From the NCBI GenBank assembly GCA_001804705.1, contig MHAY01000083.1, positions 1-43,459 of the forward strand: DNA of 43,459 nt, written 5' to 3'. The position numbers and the translations under genes were made by a program. This DNA comes from Ignavibacteria bacterium RIFOXYC2_FULL_35_21. Its GTDB lineage: Bacteria > Bacteroidota > Ignavibacteria > Kapaibacteriales > UBA2268. The notes beneath the pieces were generated by a model. That model worked only from the letters and a program-made list of their open reading frames with translations, had not been told where the DNA came from and did no database searches. Below are positions 11,401 to 19,009 of the stretch, piece after piece; within the stretch, counting starts at the first letter, position 1, and the number at the start of each line of letters is the position of its first letter.

Positions 11401-14400
11401 GGTGTTAGCAGAAAGTGATGCATAACCTGTTGCTGTATTATCGGCACCAGTTGTATTGGCGTCTAGTGATAAAGAACCCAATGAAGTATTACCACTTGCT
11501 GTGTTTAACAGTAATGACTGATAACCGACAGCAGTATTATTTTGCCCACTAACATTTGCATTAAGTGCCTGATAACCTACAGCAGTGTTTTGATTACCTA
11601 AAGTATTGTTCTGCAATGAACCATTTCCAAAAGCACTATTGTTATTAGCAGTTGTGTTTGACAACAATGAATTATAACCAAATGCCGAGTTTCCAGTTCC
11701 TGTTGTATTAGCAGCAAGAGAAGAATACCCAACTGCAGTATTGTTAGCGGCTGTTGTGTTAGCTGTTAGTGCATTGTATCCGACTGCGACATTGCTTGTA
11801 CCTGTTGTGTTTGTTGTAAGAGCTAAATATCCAACAGCAGTATTATCACTTACTGTATTATTTCTAAGAGCTTGATAACCGTTAGCAACGTTGTTGTTAC
11901 CTGTAGAGTTAAGTTGCAATGCCTGAAAACCGGTTGCTGTATTTCGAGCTCCGGTAGTGTTATTGTTCATTGAACCGTAACCAACTGTAGTATTGTCTGC
12001 ACCGGTTGTGTTAAGTTGTAAAGCAAGATTTCCAATTCCTGTATTGAAACTTGCAGTGGTATTGGCTGACAGTGCCTGATAACCCATTGCCACATTAGAC
12101 GAACCGGTTGTATTAACCAAGAGGGATTGATACCCGTTTGCTGTATTCATATTGCCGGTAGTATTTGCAGCAAGTGCTGAAAATCCTGTAGCAGTGTTAT
12201 TTGAACCGGTTGTATTAGCTGTTAAAGCATTATAACCAACAGCAGTACCACCGCTGACAGTTGTATTAGCTGCTAGTGCATTGCGACCTACAGCCACATT
12301 TTGTGTTCCTGTAGTATTAGCTGATAGTGTTGAGTAACCTACTGCCGTATTGTCATTTGCAACTGTATTTACTAAAAGAGAATTATAACCGACAGCCACA
12401 TTACCTGTACCGGTTGTATTGGCATTCAATGCCTGATATCCAAGAGCAGTGTTGCCGGTTGCTGTTGTATTTGAAAACAAAGCATTAAAACCGACAGCTA
12501 CGTTGCTTGCACCTGTTGTGTTTGTATTTAATGCCTGGTAACCAAGACCGGTGTTGCCGGTTGCTGTTGTATTTGAAAACAGAGCATTAAAACCGACAGC
12601 TACGTTGCTTGCACCTGTTGTGTTTGTATTTAATGCCTGGTAACCAAGACCGGTGTTACCGGCTGCTGTTGTATTTGATAACAGAGCATTATAACCTAAA
12701 GCTACATTATTTCCACCGCTTGTATTTGCATTAAGAGCCTGAAAACCGACTGCTGTGTTATTGTTTGTTGTGTTTGATTGCAGAGCATTGTAACCGACTG
12801 CCACATTACTCGTACCTGTTAAATTAAGTCTTAGTGACTGGAAGCCAACAGCTGTATTATTACTTGCTGTTGTATTTGAAAACAATGCTGTATGACCAAT
12901 AGCCACATTATTTCCACCGGTTGTATTATTACGTAGTGAATAAGCACCGCCCGCTGTATTGTTTAAACCGGTAGTATTGGCAAACATTGCCCAGTAACCA
13001 TTAGCAGTATTTTCATTACCTGTTGTATTGGACCATAATGATGCTGAACCGGTAGCGGTATTATTAATTCCTGTTGTATTCGCACCAAGAGAACCTCTAC
13101 CAGTAGCAGTATTATCATTTCCTGTTGTGTTATTATTTAAAGCATTTGAACCGGTAGCTGTATTTTGATTTCCTGTGTTGAATCTTAAGGCATAATATCC
13201 GGTAGCTGTATTTTCATTACCGATTGAATTTGTCATAAGTGCTCCGTAGCCAAAGGCTGAATTCCAACTGCCTGTTGTATTGGCAATTAGTGAATTTGCA
13301 CCGGTTGCAGTGTTCCATGTACCAACCGTATTACTAAAAAGTGAGCTATAACCGACAGCAGTATTGAAACTTGCTGTAGATAGATTTAGTGCACCTGTTC
13401 CGATTGCCGTATTGTAATTATCTGTTAAATTACTAAAGAGTGCATTAAATCCAACAGCCACATTGCTTCCACCGGTAGTATTACTTTGAAGAGCGTTAAA
13501 ACCAAATGCACTGTTGTTATTAGCTGTTGTGTTTGCTAATAGTGCATTATAACCTAAAGCGGAGTTCCCACTTCCAGTTGTATTCGCAGCAAGAGTTGAA
13601 TAACCTACAGCAGTATTGTTAGTTCCGGTTGTGCTGGCTGTTAGTGCATTATAGCCTACTGCAGTTAACCCACTTACTGTTGTATTAGCTAAGAGTGCAT
13701 TCTGTCCAACGGCGACATTGCTTGAACCTGTGATGTTATTGGCGAGGGCATCGAACCCATTAGCAGTGTTGCCAATTCCCGTTGTGTTTGAGTACAGTGC
13801 TTGAAAACCATTAGCACTGTTGCCACTTCCCGTTGTGTTGGAGTACAGGGCTGCCAGTCCATTAGCCGTGTTGTTAGCTCCCGTTGTGTTGTTGCGAAGG
13901 GCACTGACTCCGGCAGCCGTGTTACTAACGCCTGTTGTGTTGGAGCGAAGGGCATCGACTCCTGTAGCCGTGTTGTCATTTCCCGTTGTGTTGGCTAAGA
14001 GGGCAGAATATCCTGTTGCAGTATTATTAGCACCGGTCGTGTTTGCTGCAAGTGCATTGGAACCAACGGCTGTAATTCCGCTCGAGGTAGTATTAGCGCC
14101 TAATGCATTATAACCTACAGCTACATTGTCTGCACCGGTTGTATTGTTCATAAGAGTATTATAACCGTATGCGCTATTGAAGTTACCCGTTGTATTAACT
14201 AATAATGAATTCCAACCGAATGCCGAATTTCCGCTGCCGGTTGTGTTTAAGCCAAGTGCCGAATACCCGGTTGCAGTATTGTTGCTTCCGGTTGTATTTC
14301 CCATCAAAGCACGATAACCGACTGCTGTATTTGGTGAACCTGTATTGGCGAACAGTGCCTGGAATCCTAAAGCAGTACTTCCTGATATAGTTGTCTGATT

Positions 14401-16503
14401 TTGAAGTGCCTGACTTCCCACGGCAACGTTTTGAGTACCGGATGAATTATTCGCGTGTGCAAGGTAACCTACTGCAGTATTATCACCGCCTGTGGTTGTA
14501 CCATAAAGAGCTTGAAAACCGGTTGCAGTATTGTTATCACCGGCTGTGTTAGTGTAAAGGGCAGCATAACCAAAGGCAGAGTTATTTGAAGAAGTTACGT
14601 TGCTATAAAGTGAATTAGTACCTGAAGCCGTATTGAACGCACCGGTTGTATTATTGTAAAGTGAATTATATCCGTATGCCGAACCCCCGTTTCCAATAGT
14701 GTTGGAGTATAGAGCACCGTCTCCGGCTGCAGTATTAAAACTACCACCTGTATTCGAATATAAAGTGTTCGAACCAATTGCAGTATTGTTACCGCCGGAT
14801 GAATTTAAACGAAGCGCTGAAATTCCGACCGCAGTATTATTACCTCCGGTTGTATTAGAGAATAAGGCATTGTTACCGTAAGCTGAGTTCCCGCTTCCAA
14901 ATGTATTGTTATATAGTGCCGATGAACCTGTTGCTGTATTAAAGCTTCCTATCGTATTATTAAATAATGCTTGTGAGCCATTTGCTGTATTGTTATTCCC
15001 TGTTGAGTTACTTTGAAGGGAATTATAACCAATAGCCACATTGTTTGCACCGGTTGTATTTAAATTAAGAGCTTGGGAGCCAAAAGCACTATTATTATTG
15101 GCTGTTGTATTTGAATATAATGCATTGTCTCCATAAGCTGCATTATTGTTACCTGTTGTATTATTATAAAGAGCATTATATCCCGTTGCTGTGTTAAAAT
15201 TACCAATTGTATTTGCATTTAAAGCAAAACGGCCAACAGCAGTATTTTGGCCTCCGGTAGTGTTTAACTCGAGTGAATTAGCTCCAATAGCCGTATTATC
15301 TGTTCCTGTTGTATTGGAATACAATGCATAGTAACCATCTGCTGTATTGTAATCTGATGTTGTATTGCTGAACATTGAATAAGAACCGGTTGTAGAATTG
15401 TAACTGCCGGTTGTGTTATTAACAAATGCATTATAACCTATAGCAACATTATTCTGACCGGTTGTGGTATTAAGTCCTGCCTGATAACCAACAAAAGTAT
15501 TATAAGGATATACATCCATTACTGTAATCCAGGGAATTCCCGAACCCTGATTTTTCCAGGCAAGTTGATTGTTTAAACTATCATAATAAAAAATATAATT
15601 GTTCAGTGGTGGTGTAAGTGTTATTGGTATTCCATGTATTGCAAAAAGTGTAGGATTAGGATAAAATCCTGTTAAATCCCCACCGGCAGGCCCTGCCGGA
15701 AGAGGAATTTCCCAAGAAAAACCACCGTTTCTGTAAAACAGAACATCACCATCAACAGCTGAATCAGCAAATAAGCTTTGAGGTTTAATTAGTGATGGTT
15801 TCCATAAATCACCATTATAAATAAAGGTTTCCCAAATCTTTGGTATAGTAGGTGAAACAGGAATACCTCTGATTTTAGCTACTTTAGGTAATCCTGCTAT
15901 TCCTTCGAGGTCACCGATTAAAGCTTCATCGCGGCGTATAAAGTTATCATCTACTAAATCTAAAAGTGTGTCTTTGTTTAATTGTGGATTTGGATACTCA
16001 CCTGTTAAGACTCCACCAGCAGGTCCCCAGGGTAATGCTTTCACACCCGGGTCCAATTTCGATTGTGTGATTGCTCCGTCAACAACAGTGAATGCAATAT
16101 CGGCAGTATCAGCTTTTGATGCAAGTAATGCATGCATAGTGTAAGGCGATGATGTTAATCTTGTCCTCGGATAAGGATTAGCATCATTTACTTTAATTTC
16201 CAACCAGTATTGCTTATCAAATGGAATATTTAGCGGAACAGTTTTACCAAGATAAGTATTCATAAAACCGTTGCTCACATCAATATTCTGTACTTCTGTC
16301 CAAAGTGGTATAATACCGGATGTTTCATCATCAAATATTGAAAATGTAACAACTACATTACCATTGACTGGCTTTGCATTTGCATCTATCAGGCTCGCCT
16401 GATAATTCATGATTTTTGGAATCTGGGCAACAGCATTATTCAATGGCATTAATACCATTAGTAACACTGCTATGAAACTGAGAAGAAAGATCTTCCTCAT
16501 CAT
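8455..16503 (-). CDS. Giant secreted repeat protein, paralog 4 (2682 aa)
   Basis: The protein begins with a signal peptide (MMRKIFLLSFIAVLLMVLMP) and the shared N-terminal module (about residues 25-300, closest to paralog 3). Then come some 2000 residues of a 17-residue repeat, consensus TTGxxNTAVGYxALxxN, about 119 copies. A GNVFLGYRAGYNETTSNKLY transition and a C-terminal domain shared with paralog 2 (GSAISVTDGGGDVKLS to the end) close the protein. The repeat resembles YadA/Hep_Hag head repeats but has a period of 17, not 14, and lacks a membrane anchor. A regular beta-roll or solenoid fibre exported to the surface is the likeliest form (inference). AGGAG lies 6 bases before the first of two adjacent ATGs. 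The gene starts 61 bases after the T9SS gene at 16565-17146 with no terminator between, so the two may form an operon. The frame is intact through 8 kb of repeats, which argues for selection. Confidence 0.92.
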   Translation of the reverse strand: MMRKIFLLSFIAVLLMVLMPLNNAVAQIPKIMNYQASLIDANAKPVNGNVVVTFSIFDDETSGIIPLWTEVQNIDVSNGFMNTYLGKTVPLNIPFDKQYWLEIKVNDANPYPRTRLTSSPYTMHALLASKADTADIAFTVVDGAITQSKLDPGVKALPWGPAGGVLTGEYPNPQLNKDTLLDLVDDNFIRRDEALIGDLEGIAGLPKVAKIRGIPVSPTIPKIWETFIYNGDLWKPSLIKPQSLFADSAVDGDVLFYRNGGFSWEIPLPAGPAGGDLTGFYPNPTLFAIHGIPITLTPPLNNYIFYYDSLNNQLAWKNQGSGIPWITVMDVYPYNTFVGYQAGLNTTTGQNNVAIGYNAFVNNTTGSYNSTTGSYSMFSNTTSDYNTADGYYALYSNTTGTDNTAIGANSLELNTTGGQNTAVGRFALNANTIGNFNTATGYNALYNNTTGNNNAAYGDNALYSNTTANNNSAFGSQALNLNTTGANNVAIGYNSLQSNSTGNNNTANGSQALFNNTIGSFNTATGSSALYNNTFGSGNSAYGNNALFSNTTGGNNTAVGISALRLNSSGGNNTAIGSNTLYSNTGGSFNTAAGDGALYSNTIGNGGSAYGYNSLYNNTTGAFNTASGTNSLYSNVTSSNNSAFGYAALYTNTAGDNNTATGFQALYGTTTGGDNTAVGYLAHANNSSGTQNVAVGSQALQNQTTISGSTALGFQALFANTGSPNTAVGYRALMGNTTGSNNTATGYSALGLNTTGSGNSAFGWNSLLVNTTGNFNSAYGYNTLMNNTTGADNVAVGYNALGANTTSSGITAVGSNALAANTTGANNTATGYSALLANTTGNDNTATGVDALRSNTTGVSNTAAGVSALRNNTTGANNTANGLAALYSNTTGSGNSANGFQALYSNTTGIGNTANGFDALANNITGSSNVAVGQNALLANTTVSGLTAVGYNALTASTTGTNNTAVGYSTLAANTTGSGNSALGYNALLANTTANNNSAFGFNALQSNTTGGSNVAVGFNALFSNLTDNYNTAIGTGALNLSTASFNTAVGYSSLFSNTVGTWNTATGANSLIANTTGSWNSAFGYGALMTNSIGNENTATGYYALRFNTGNQNTATGSNALNNNTTGNDNTATGRGSLGANTTGINNTATGSASLWSNTTGNENTANGYWAMFANTTGLNNTAGGAYSLRNNTTGGNNVAIGHTALFSNTTASNNTAVGFQSLRLNLTGTSNVAVGYNALQSNTTNNNTAVGFQALNANTSGGNNVALGYNALLSNTTAAGNTGLGYQALNTNTTGASNVAVGFNALFSNTTATGNTGLGYQALNTNTTGASNVAVGFNALFSNTTATGNTALGYQALNANTTGTGNVAVGYNSLLVNTVANDNTAVGYSTLSANTTGTQNVAVGRNALAANTTVSGGTAVGYNALTANTTGSNNTATGFSALAANTTGNMNTANGYQSLLVNTTGSSNVAMGYQALSANTTASFNTGIGNLALQLNTTGADNTTVGYGSMNNNTTGARNTATGFQALQLNSTGNNNVANGYQALRNNTVSDNTAVGYLALTTNTTGTSNVAVGYNALTANTTAANNTAVGYSSLAANTTGTGNSAFGYNSLLSNTTANNNSAFGNGSLQNNTLGNQNTAVGYQALNANVSGQNNTAVGYQSLLLNTASGNTSLGSLSLDANTTGADNTATGYASLSANTTGNQNSAYGENSMILNTTGSGNVALGFEALRSNTTGNNNTSAGLGALYSNTSANDNVAYGYNAMFANTTGPQNTGVGYRALYSNTTGANNTALGYNSLSTIATTNNNTALGSQVLVSSTGNDNTGGGSSALFTNTTGNYNTAYGSQSMLANTTGNNNVAVGFNALLTNSIGADNTAVGYNALQANTVSGLTAVGFQALTANTTGVNIVAVGYQALTANTTGNNNTAIGYTALEVNTTGSRNTSTGTYALRNNSTGDDNSAYGYQALLSNTGNGNVAVGSSALLTNTTGSFNTATGTSSLNLSTTANNNTAFGYQALALTTTGGNNVAVGYNSLLTNSTGINNTAVGYNALQANTVSGLTAVGYQALTANTAGTNNAALGYSALAANTTGSNNSAFGYSALIVNTTGGDNTAVGSNALDVNTTGNDNTAVGANALGANTTGFENTAFGSNALLTNTTGDNNTAIGLEALYSNTTGYYNTAVGSNALELNLTGYQNTAIGYDALRNNTTGYQNAANGFSSLLNNTTGYHNTAYGYASLYTNTTGINNLGVGYAALYLNSTGSNNIATGTDVLYNNSTGNNNTANGAEAIYSNTTGDDNTGVGFFVLHSNTTGDNNTALGRDALYSNTTGLGNTGIGHSAGYSNSVGSGNVFLGYRAGYNETTSNKLYIANSSVNPPLIYGDFSTGDVTFGTIVPGFPSANPDIFVQGNIEADGTIYGNLAGPLVNSLTQGTGITPFTYDGTAAATVGIAIGGVTTTEIFDGTIVPIDVDLANAGWVFSNGLSAVSNLNGGVAGSVPYQTAANTTTFLGIGALNTIMTSTGAAPQWVATLTDAQVDNNLTISGGTVDNTPIGATTPSTGSFASGTGTAAIIADNTSTGSAISVTDGGGDVKLSYVAGAVAADVYTIPDDVSVVDIVSDNNGVIDVITNPAGTNGKILYVTFTCPGAGDDVTINGFNYSPIAGNKVGVTMVYSGGVWVTTGSWIQ
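9430..15510 (-). repeat. 51-base coding tandem repeat array, about 119 units
   Basis: Successive units encode T-x-G-x-x-N-x-A-x-G-x-x-A-L-x-x-N. The copy number is estimated from the array length divided by 51 bases. Units vary in wobble bases and at the x positions. A few are one residue short (for example NTGGSFNTAA and NTGSPNTAVG), so the register slips slightly without breaking the frame. Open frames on the opposite strand are by-products of this periodicity. Confidence 0.92.
12451..12654 (-). repeat. Near-perfect 102-base tandem duplication inside the array
   Basis: Positions 12451-12552 and 12553-12654 are almost identical (I see a single A/G difference in the gaaaacaaagc / gaaaacagagc stretch). 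Each spans two 51-base units, and a third diverged copy follows at 12655. Most other neighbours differ at many wobble sites, so this looks like the most recent expansion of the array. Confidence 0.9.
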
Positions 16504-16564
16504 TAAATACTCCTAAATTTTGTTTAACAATAGCATTTTTATTTTCAATCTAAAAAATTCAAAT

Positions 16565-17146
16565 TTATCTTAATATTACCATTATGTTTCGCAAAGAATA
16601 GGCTTTGCTATTAGATGTAGGACTGAATGTCAGCTCATATAAATATGATCCTGAAGACAAATTGCCGCCATCTTCATCTTTACCATTCCAGGATAATTCC
16701 TGATCCCCCATATTTTGGTATCCATTGTATAAAGTCTTAATCACATTTCCAACCAAGTCGTATATTTTTATGTTTACATATCCGCTTGAAGGAAGATTGT
16801 ATTTGACAATAGTGGAATTACTGAAAGGATTTGGAAAATTTTCAATTTTTCCAAACATTGGATTTATATTTTCATCAACACCTGAGAAGAAATCACCGAC
16901 AGGCACCCAAAAGCCCTGGTAGATATCAACTGTCATGTTATTATATACAGGCTCGGTTCCGGCAATTTTTTCAATTGCTATTTGTCCTGTTACACCCGAC
17001 ATGGTAATATTGTCATCGTTGACAGTTCCTACCATACCACCGGTACCAATCACGAATCTATCTATTCTGACTTCCTGTGCGCTAAGGGATGATGCTGCGA
17101 AGGCAAAAATGCCTGCGATTAATAGGCTGCATATAATTCTTTTCAT
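16565..17146 (-). CDS. Small secreted protein with T9SS type A sorting domain (193 aa)
   Basis: A signal peptide (MKRIICSLLIAGIFAFAASS, cleavage near SAQE) leads into a Gly-rich segment of about 80 residues containing GMVGTVNDDN and YQGFWVPVG. A C-terminal sorting/FlgD-Ig-like domain follows (about residues 105-193): FPNPFSNSTIVKY, VNIKIYDLVGNVIKTL, then a terminal GSYLYELTF strand. This is the type A tail recognised by the type IX secretion machinery, so the protein is probably exported and attached at the outer membrane. AGGAG precedes the ATG. It lies directly upstream of the giant repeat gene with no terminator between, which suggests a functional link, for example as an anchor or partner (inference). 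Confidence 0.88.
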   Translation of the reverse strand: MKRIICSLLIAGIFAFAASSLSAQEVRIDRFVIGTGGMVGTVNDDNITMSGVTGQIAIEKIAGTEPVYNNMTVDIYQGFWVPVGDFFSGVDENINPMFGKIENFPNPFSNSTIVKYNLPSSGYVNIKIYDLVGNVIKTLYNGYQNMGDQELSWNGKDEDGGNLSSGSYLYELTFSPTSNSKAYSLRNIMVILR

Positions 17147-17429
17147 TGTTGGACTCCTTAATTAAATGTATTATTAGTTATTTTTTCTTTATTAAATATA
17201 TTATAAATCTTTTAATAAAAATTATCATAAGACAAAATTTATGCCAACCAATAACCTAACTTTTACTGCATTTTATTGCAATAATTAAATTTATTAGCAA
17301 CGAAAATACGATTTTTAAATATAATTGTCAAAAAAGTTTTTGAAAAAATCCTATAATACTTCAATACTTTATTCTAATTTTGACATTTATTCACAGTTAT
17401 TTTTCTGATGAATAATTTATGCTGCATAG

Positions 17430-17460
17430 CAAATATAATATAAATTGTAGTGAAATCAAA
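17430..17460 (-). promoter_or_regulatory. Candidate Bacteroidota-type promoter for the T9SS/giant-protein genes
   Basis: On the minus strand TTTG (17460-17457), a 19-base spacer and TATATTTG (17437-17430) match the Bacteroidota housekeeping consensus TTTG-N19-TAnnTTTG exactly. Transcription would start near 17424 and leave a leader of about 280 bases before the ATG at 17146. The 17147-17535 gap is otherwise A/T-rich with no gene, and also carries whatever promotes the plus-strand gene at 17536. Confidence 0.45.
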
Positions 17461-17535
17461 GGAATAAACGTTATTATCAGTAATTTTTTTTATGATTGAT
17501 AAATTTACATTAAAGAGTAAAAGTAAGGATTAATT

Positions 17536-19008
17536 ATGAGATTGCCTGCTTTACTCGGACATGCCGCTGAATTATTAAGAATTATCAATAAGTCTTACCA
17601 GCCTTCTGATAAGATTATGTCGGATTATTTCCGTAAAAAGAAATACATTGGTAGTTCTGAAAGGCGATTCCTGTCAGAACTGGTTTTTACAACACTTAGA
17701 AATTATAACTTAATTGACTATTGCATGAATCAGGCTTTAGATAAGTGTGGTAAAAGAATTTCTAAAGAAAATATTGATGATGGGCTTATGTTTACAGCTA
17801 CTGCAGCATATCTTTTTGAAATTATAGAAAATTATCATACTATTTTTCAGCCATCTAAACTTATCGAAAAATTTAATGAAAATAAAAACTATTTCGATAA
17901 TTTAATTATAGCACTGGATGAGAAAGCTAAATTCGAGAAAAAAGAATCGGAAGAATTTCTTCAAACTATAAAATTATCATTTGAAGAACTTGATGCAAAA
18001 TCTAAGTTAATTGGAAGCCAAAACACAGCACAAAATAAAGATATTTCTCAAATCATTTCCAAAAGATTCTCTGTGCATGAATGGATAATTGAGAGATGGC
18101 TAAATAATAAATTCATTAAAATGGGTGTTGATGAGGTTTGTAACCTCTCCGAATCTCTTCTATTTCCAGCTCCCTTAACGGTTAGAGTAAATCTTTCTTA
18201 TATTACAAGAGAAGAAGCAATTGAAACATTCAGGAAAAAGGAAATCAATTGTGAATCTTGTTTGCTCAGTCCATCCGGCATTATAGTAACTAAGCGTACT
18301 CAATTAAATACATTGGATATTTTCAAAAAAGGGTTCATAGAAGTTCAGGACGAAGGAAGCCATTTGATAAGCTTTGCTCTTAATCCCGATGAAAAAGAAA
18401 AAATCCTTGATGCCTGCGCAGGTGCCGGAGGCAAAACGCTTCACATAGCCGATATTCAGAAAAATTCAGGTCAAATTATTTCAAGTGATGTTGATAGCAG
18501 AAAACTCAGAGAACTTTTAAAAAGAGCAAAAAGAAGCGGGTTCAACTCAATCAAAACTCAAAATCTGAGTAATTCGGATAAGTCCCCTCTCCGTTCGGAG
18601 AGGGGATTTAGGGGTGAGGTCTTCGACCGCGTCCTTGTTGATGCCCCATGTTCAGGAATGGGTACTGTTAGAAGAATGCCGATGCAAAAATGGAGGCTGA
18701 CACCAGAGTTATTGAAGAAACATAGCGATAAACAATTAAAGATACTCGGGTATTATTCGAAGTTTGTTAGGGATGGAGGTATTTTGCTTTACTCAACTTG
18801 TTCTTTAATGTCAGAAGAAAATGAGGAAGTTGTAGATAAATTTTTATCACAGAACAATAGTTTTAAACCAAATCCATTGAAACCGGCATTTAATAGATTT
18901 AATATAAAAATATCAGGATTGACAGATGATAGTTATATGCTTCGCATATCACCTGCTCAGCATGGTTGCGATGGCTTTTTTATAGCTAAAATGATTAGGG
19001 AAGAATGA
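17536..19008 (+). CDS. rsmB: 16S rRNA m5C methyltransferase, RsmB/NOL1-NOP2-Sun family
   Basis: An N-terminal NusB-like helical domain (about residues 1-150) is followed by a Rossmann methyltransferase domain. The SAM-binding motif DACAGAGGKT is at residues 292-301. Motif IV VDAPCSGMG carries Cys372, and motif VI STCSLM carries the catalytic Cys422. The family methylates a cytosine in rRNA (C967 of 16S for RsmB) in the cytoplasm. The length of 490 is somewhat above the usual 430 or so. Part of the excess is an in-frame repeat insertion (residues about 350-362, SPLRSERGFRGEV) just before motif IV. AAGGA lies upstream of the ATG. The next gene starts one base after the stop, so they are co-transcribed. 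The exact rRNA target is not proven by sequence. Confidence 0.88.
   Translation: MRLPALLGHAAELLRIINKSYQPSDKIMSDYFRKKKYIGSSERRFLSELVFTTLRNYNLIDYCMNQALDKCGKRISKENIDDGLMFTATAAYLFEIIENYHTIFQPSKLIEKFNENKNYFDNLIIALDEKAKFEKKESEEFLQTIKLSFEELDAKSKLIGSQNTAQNKDISQIISKRFSVHEWIIERWLNNKFIKMGVDEVCNLSESLLFPAPLTVRVNLSYITREEAIETFRKKEINCESCLLSPSGIIVTKRTQLNTLDIFKKGFIEVQDEGSHLISFALNPDEKEKILDACAGAGGKTLHIADIQKNSGQIISSDVDSRKLRELLKRAKRSGFNSIKTQNLSNSDKSPLRSERGFRGEVFDRVLVDAPCSGMGTVRRMPMQKWRLTPELLKKHSDKQLKILGYYSKFVRDGGILLYSTCSLMSEENEEVVDKFLSQNNSFKPNPLKPAFNRFNIKISGLTDDSYMLRISPAQHGCDGFFIAKMIREE
18583..18620 (+). repeat. Palindromic G/C-rich dispersed repeat inserted in frame in the methyltransferase gene
   Basis: The sequence TCCCCTCTCCG-TT-CGGAGAGGGGA forms an 11-bp inverted repeat, followed by TTTAGGGGTGAGG. 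It stands out sharply from the A/T-rich gene around it. The same hairpin-plus-GGG-tail design recurs outside genes at 35680-35715 and 42820-42850. It adds about 13 residues without shifting the frame. Confidence 0.8.
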
Positions 19009-19009
19009 T

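Noticed and set aside
9430-15510. Plus-strand open frames and a CRISPR-like periodic pattern
   Set aside because: The periodicity is 51 bases, in phase with a continuous minus-strand coding frame. There are no identical repeats with unique spacers and no cas genes. The plus-strand frames are by-products of the repeat.
2638-16503. Classification as classical trimeric autotransporters (type Vc)
   Set aside because: The head-like repeats are there, but no YadA anchor barrel or stalk is found at the C-termini, and the repeat period is 17 rather than 14.
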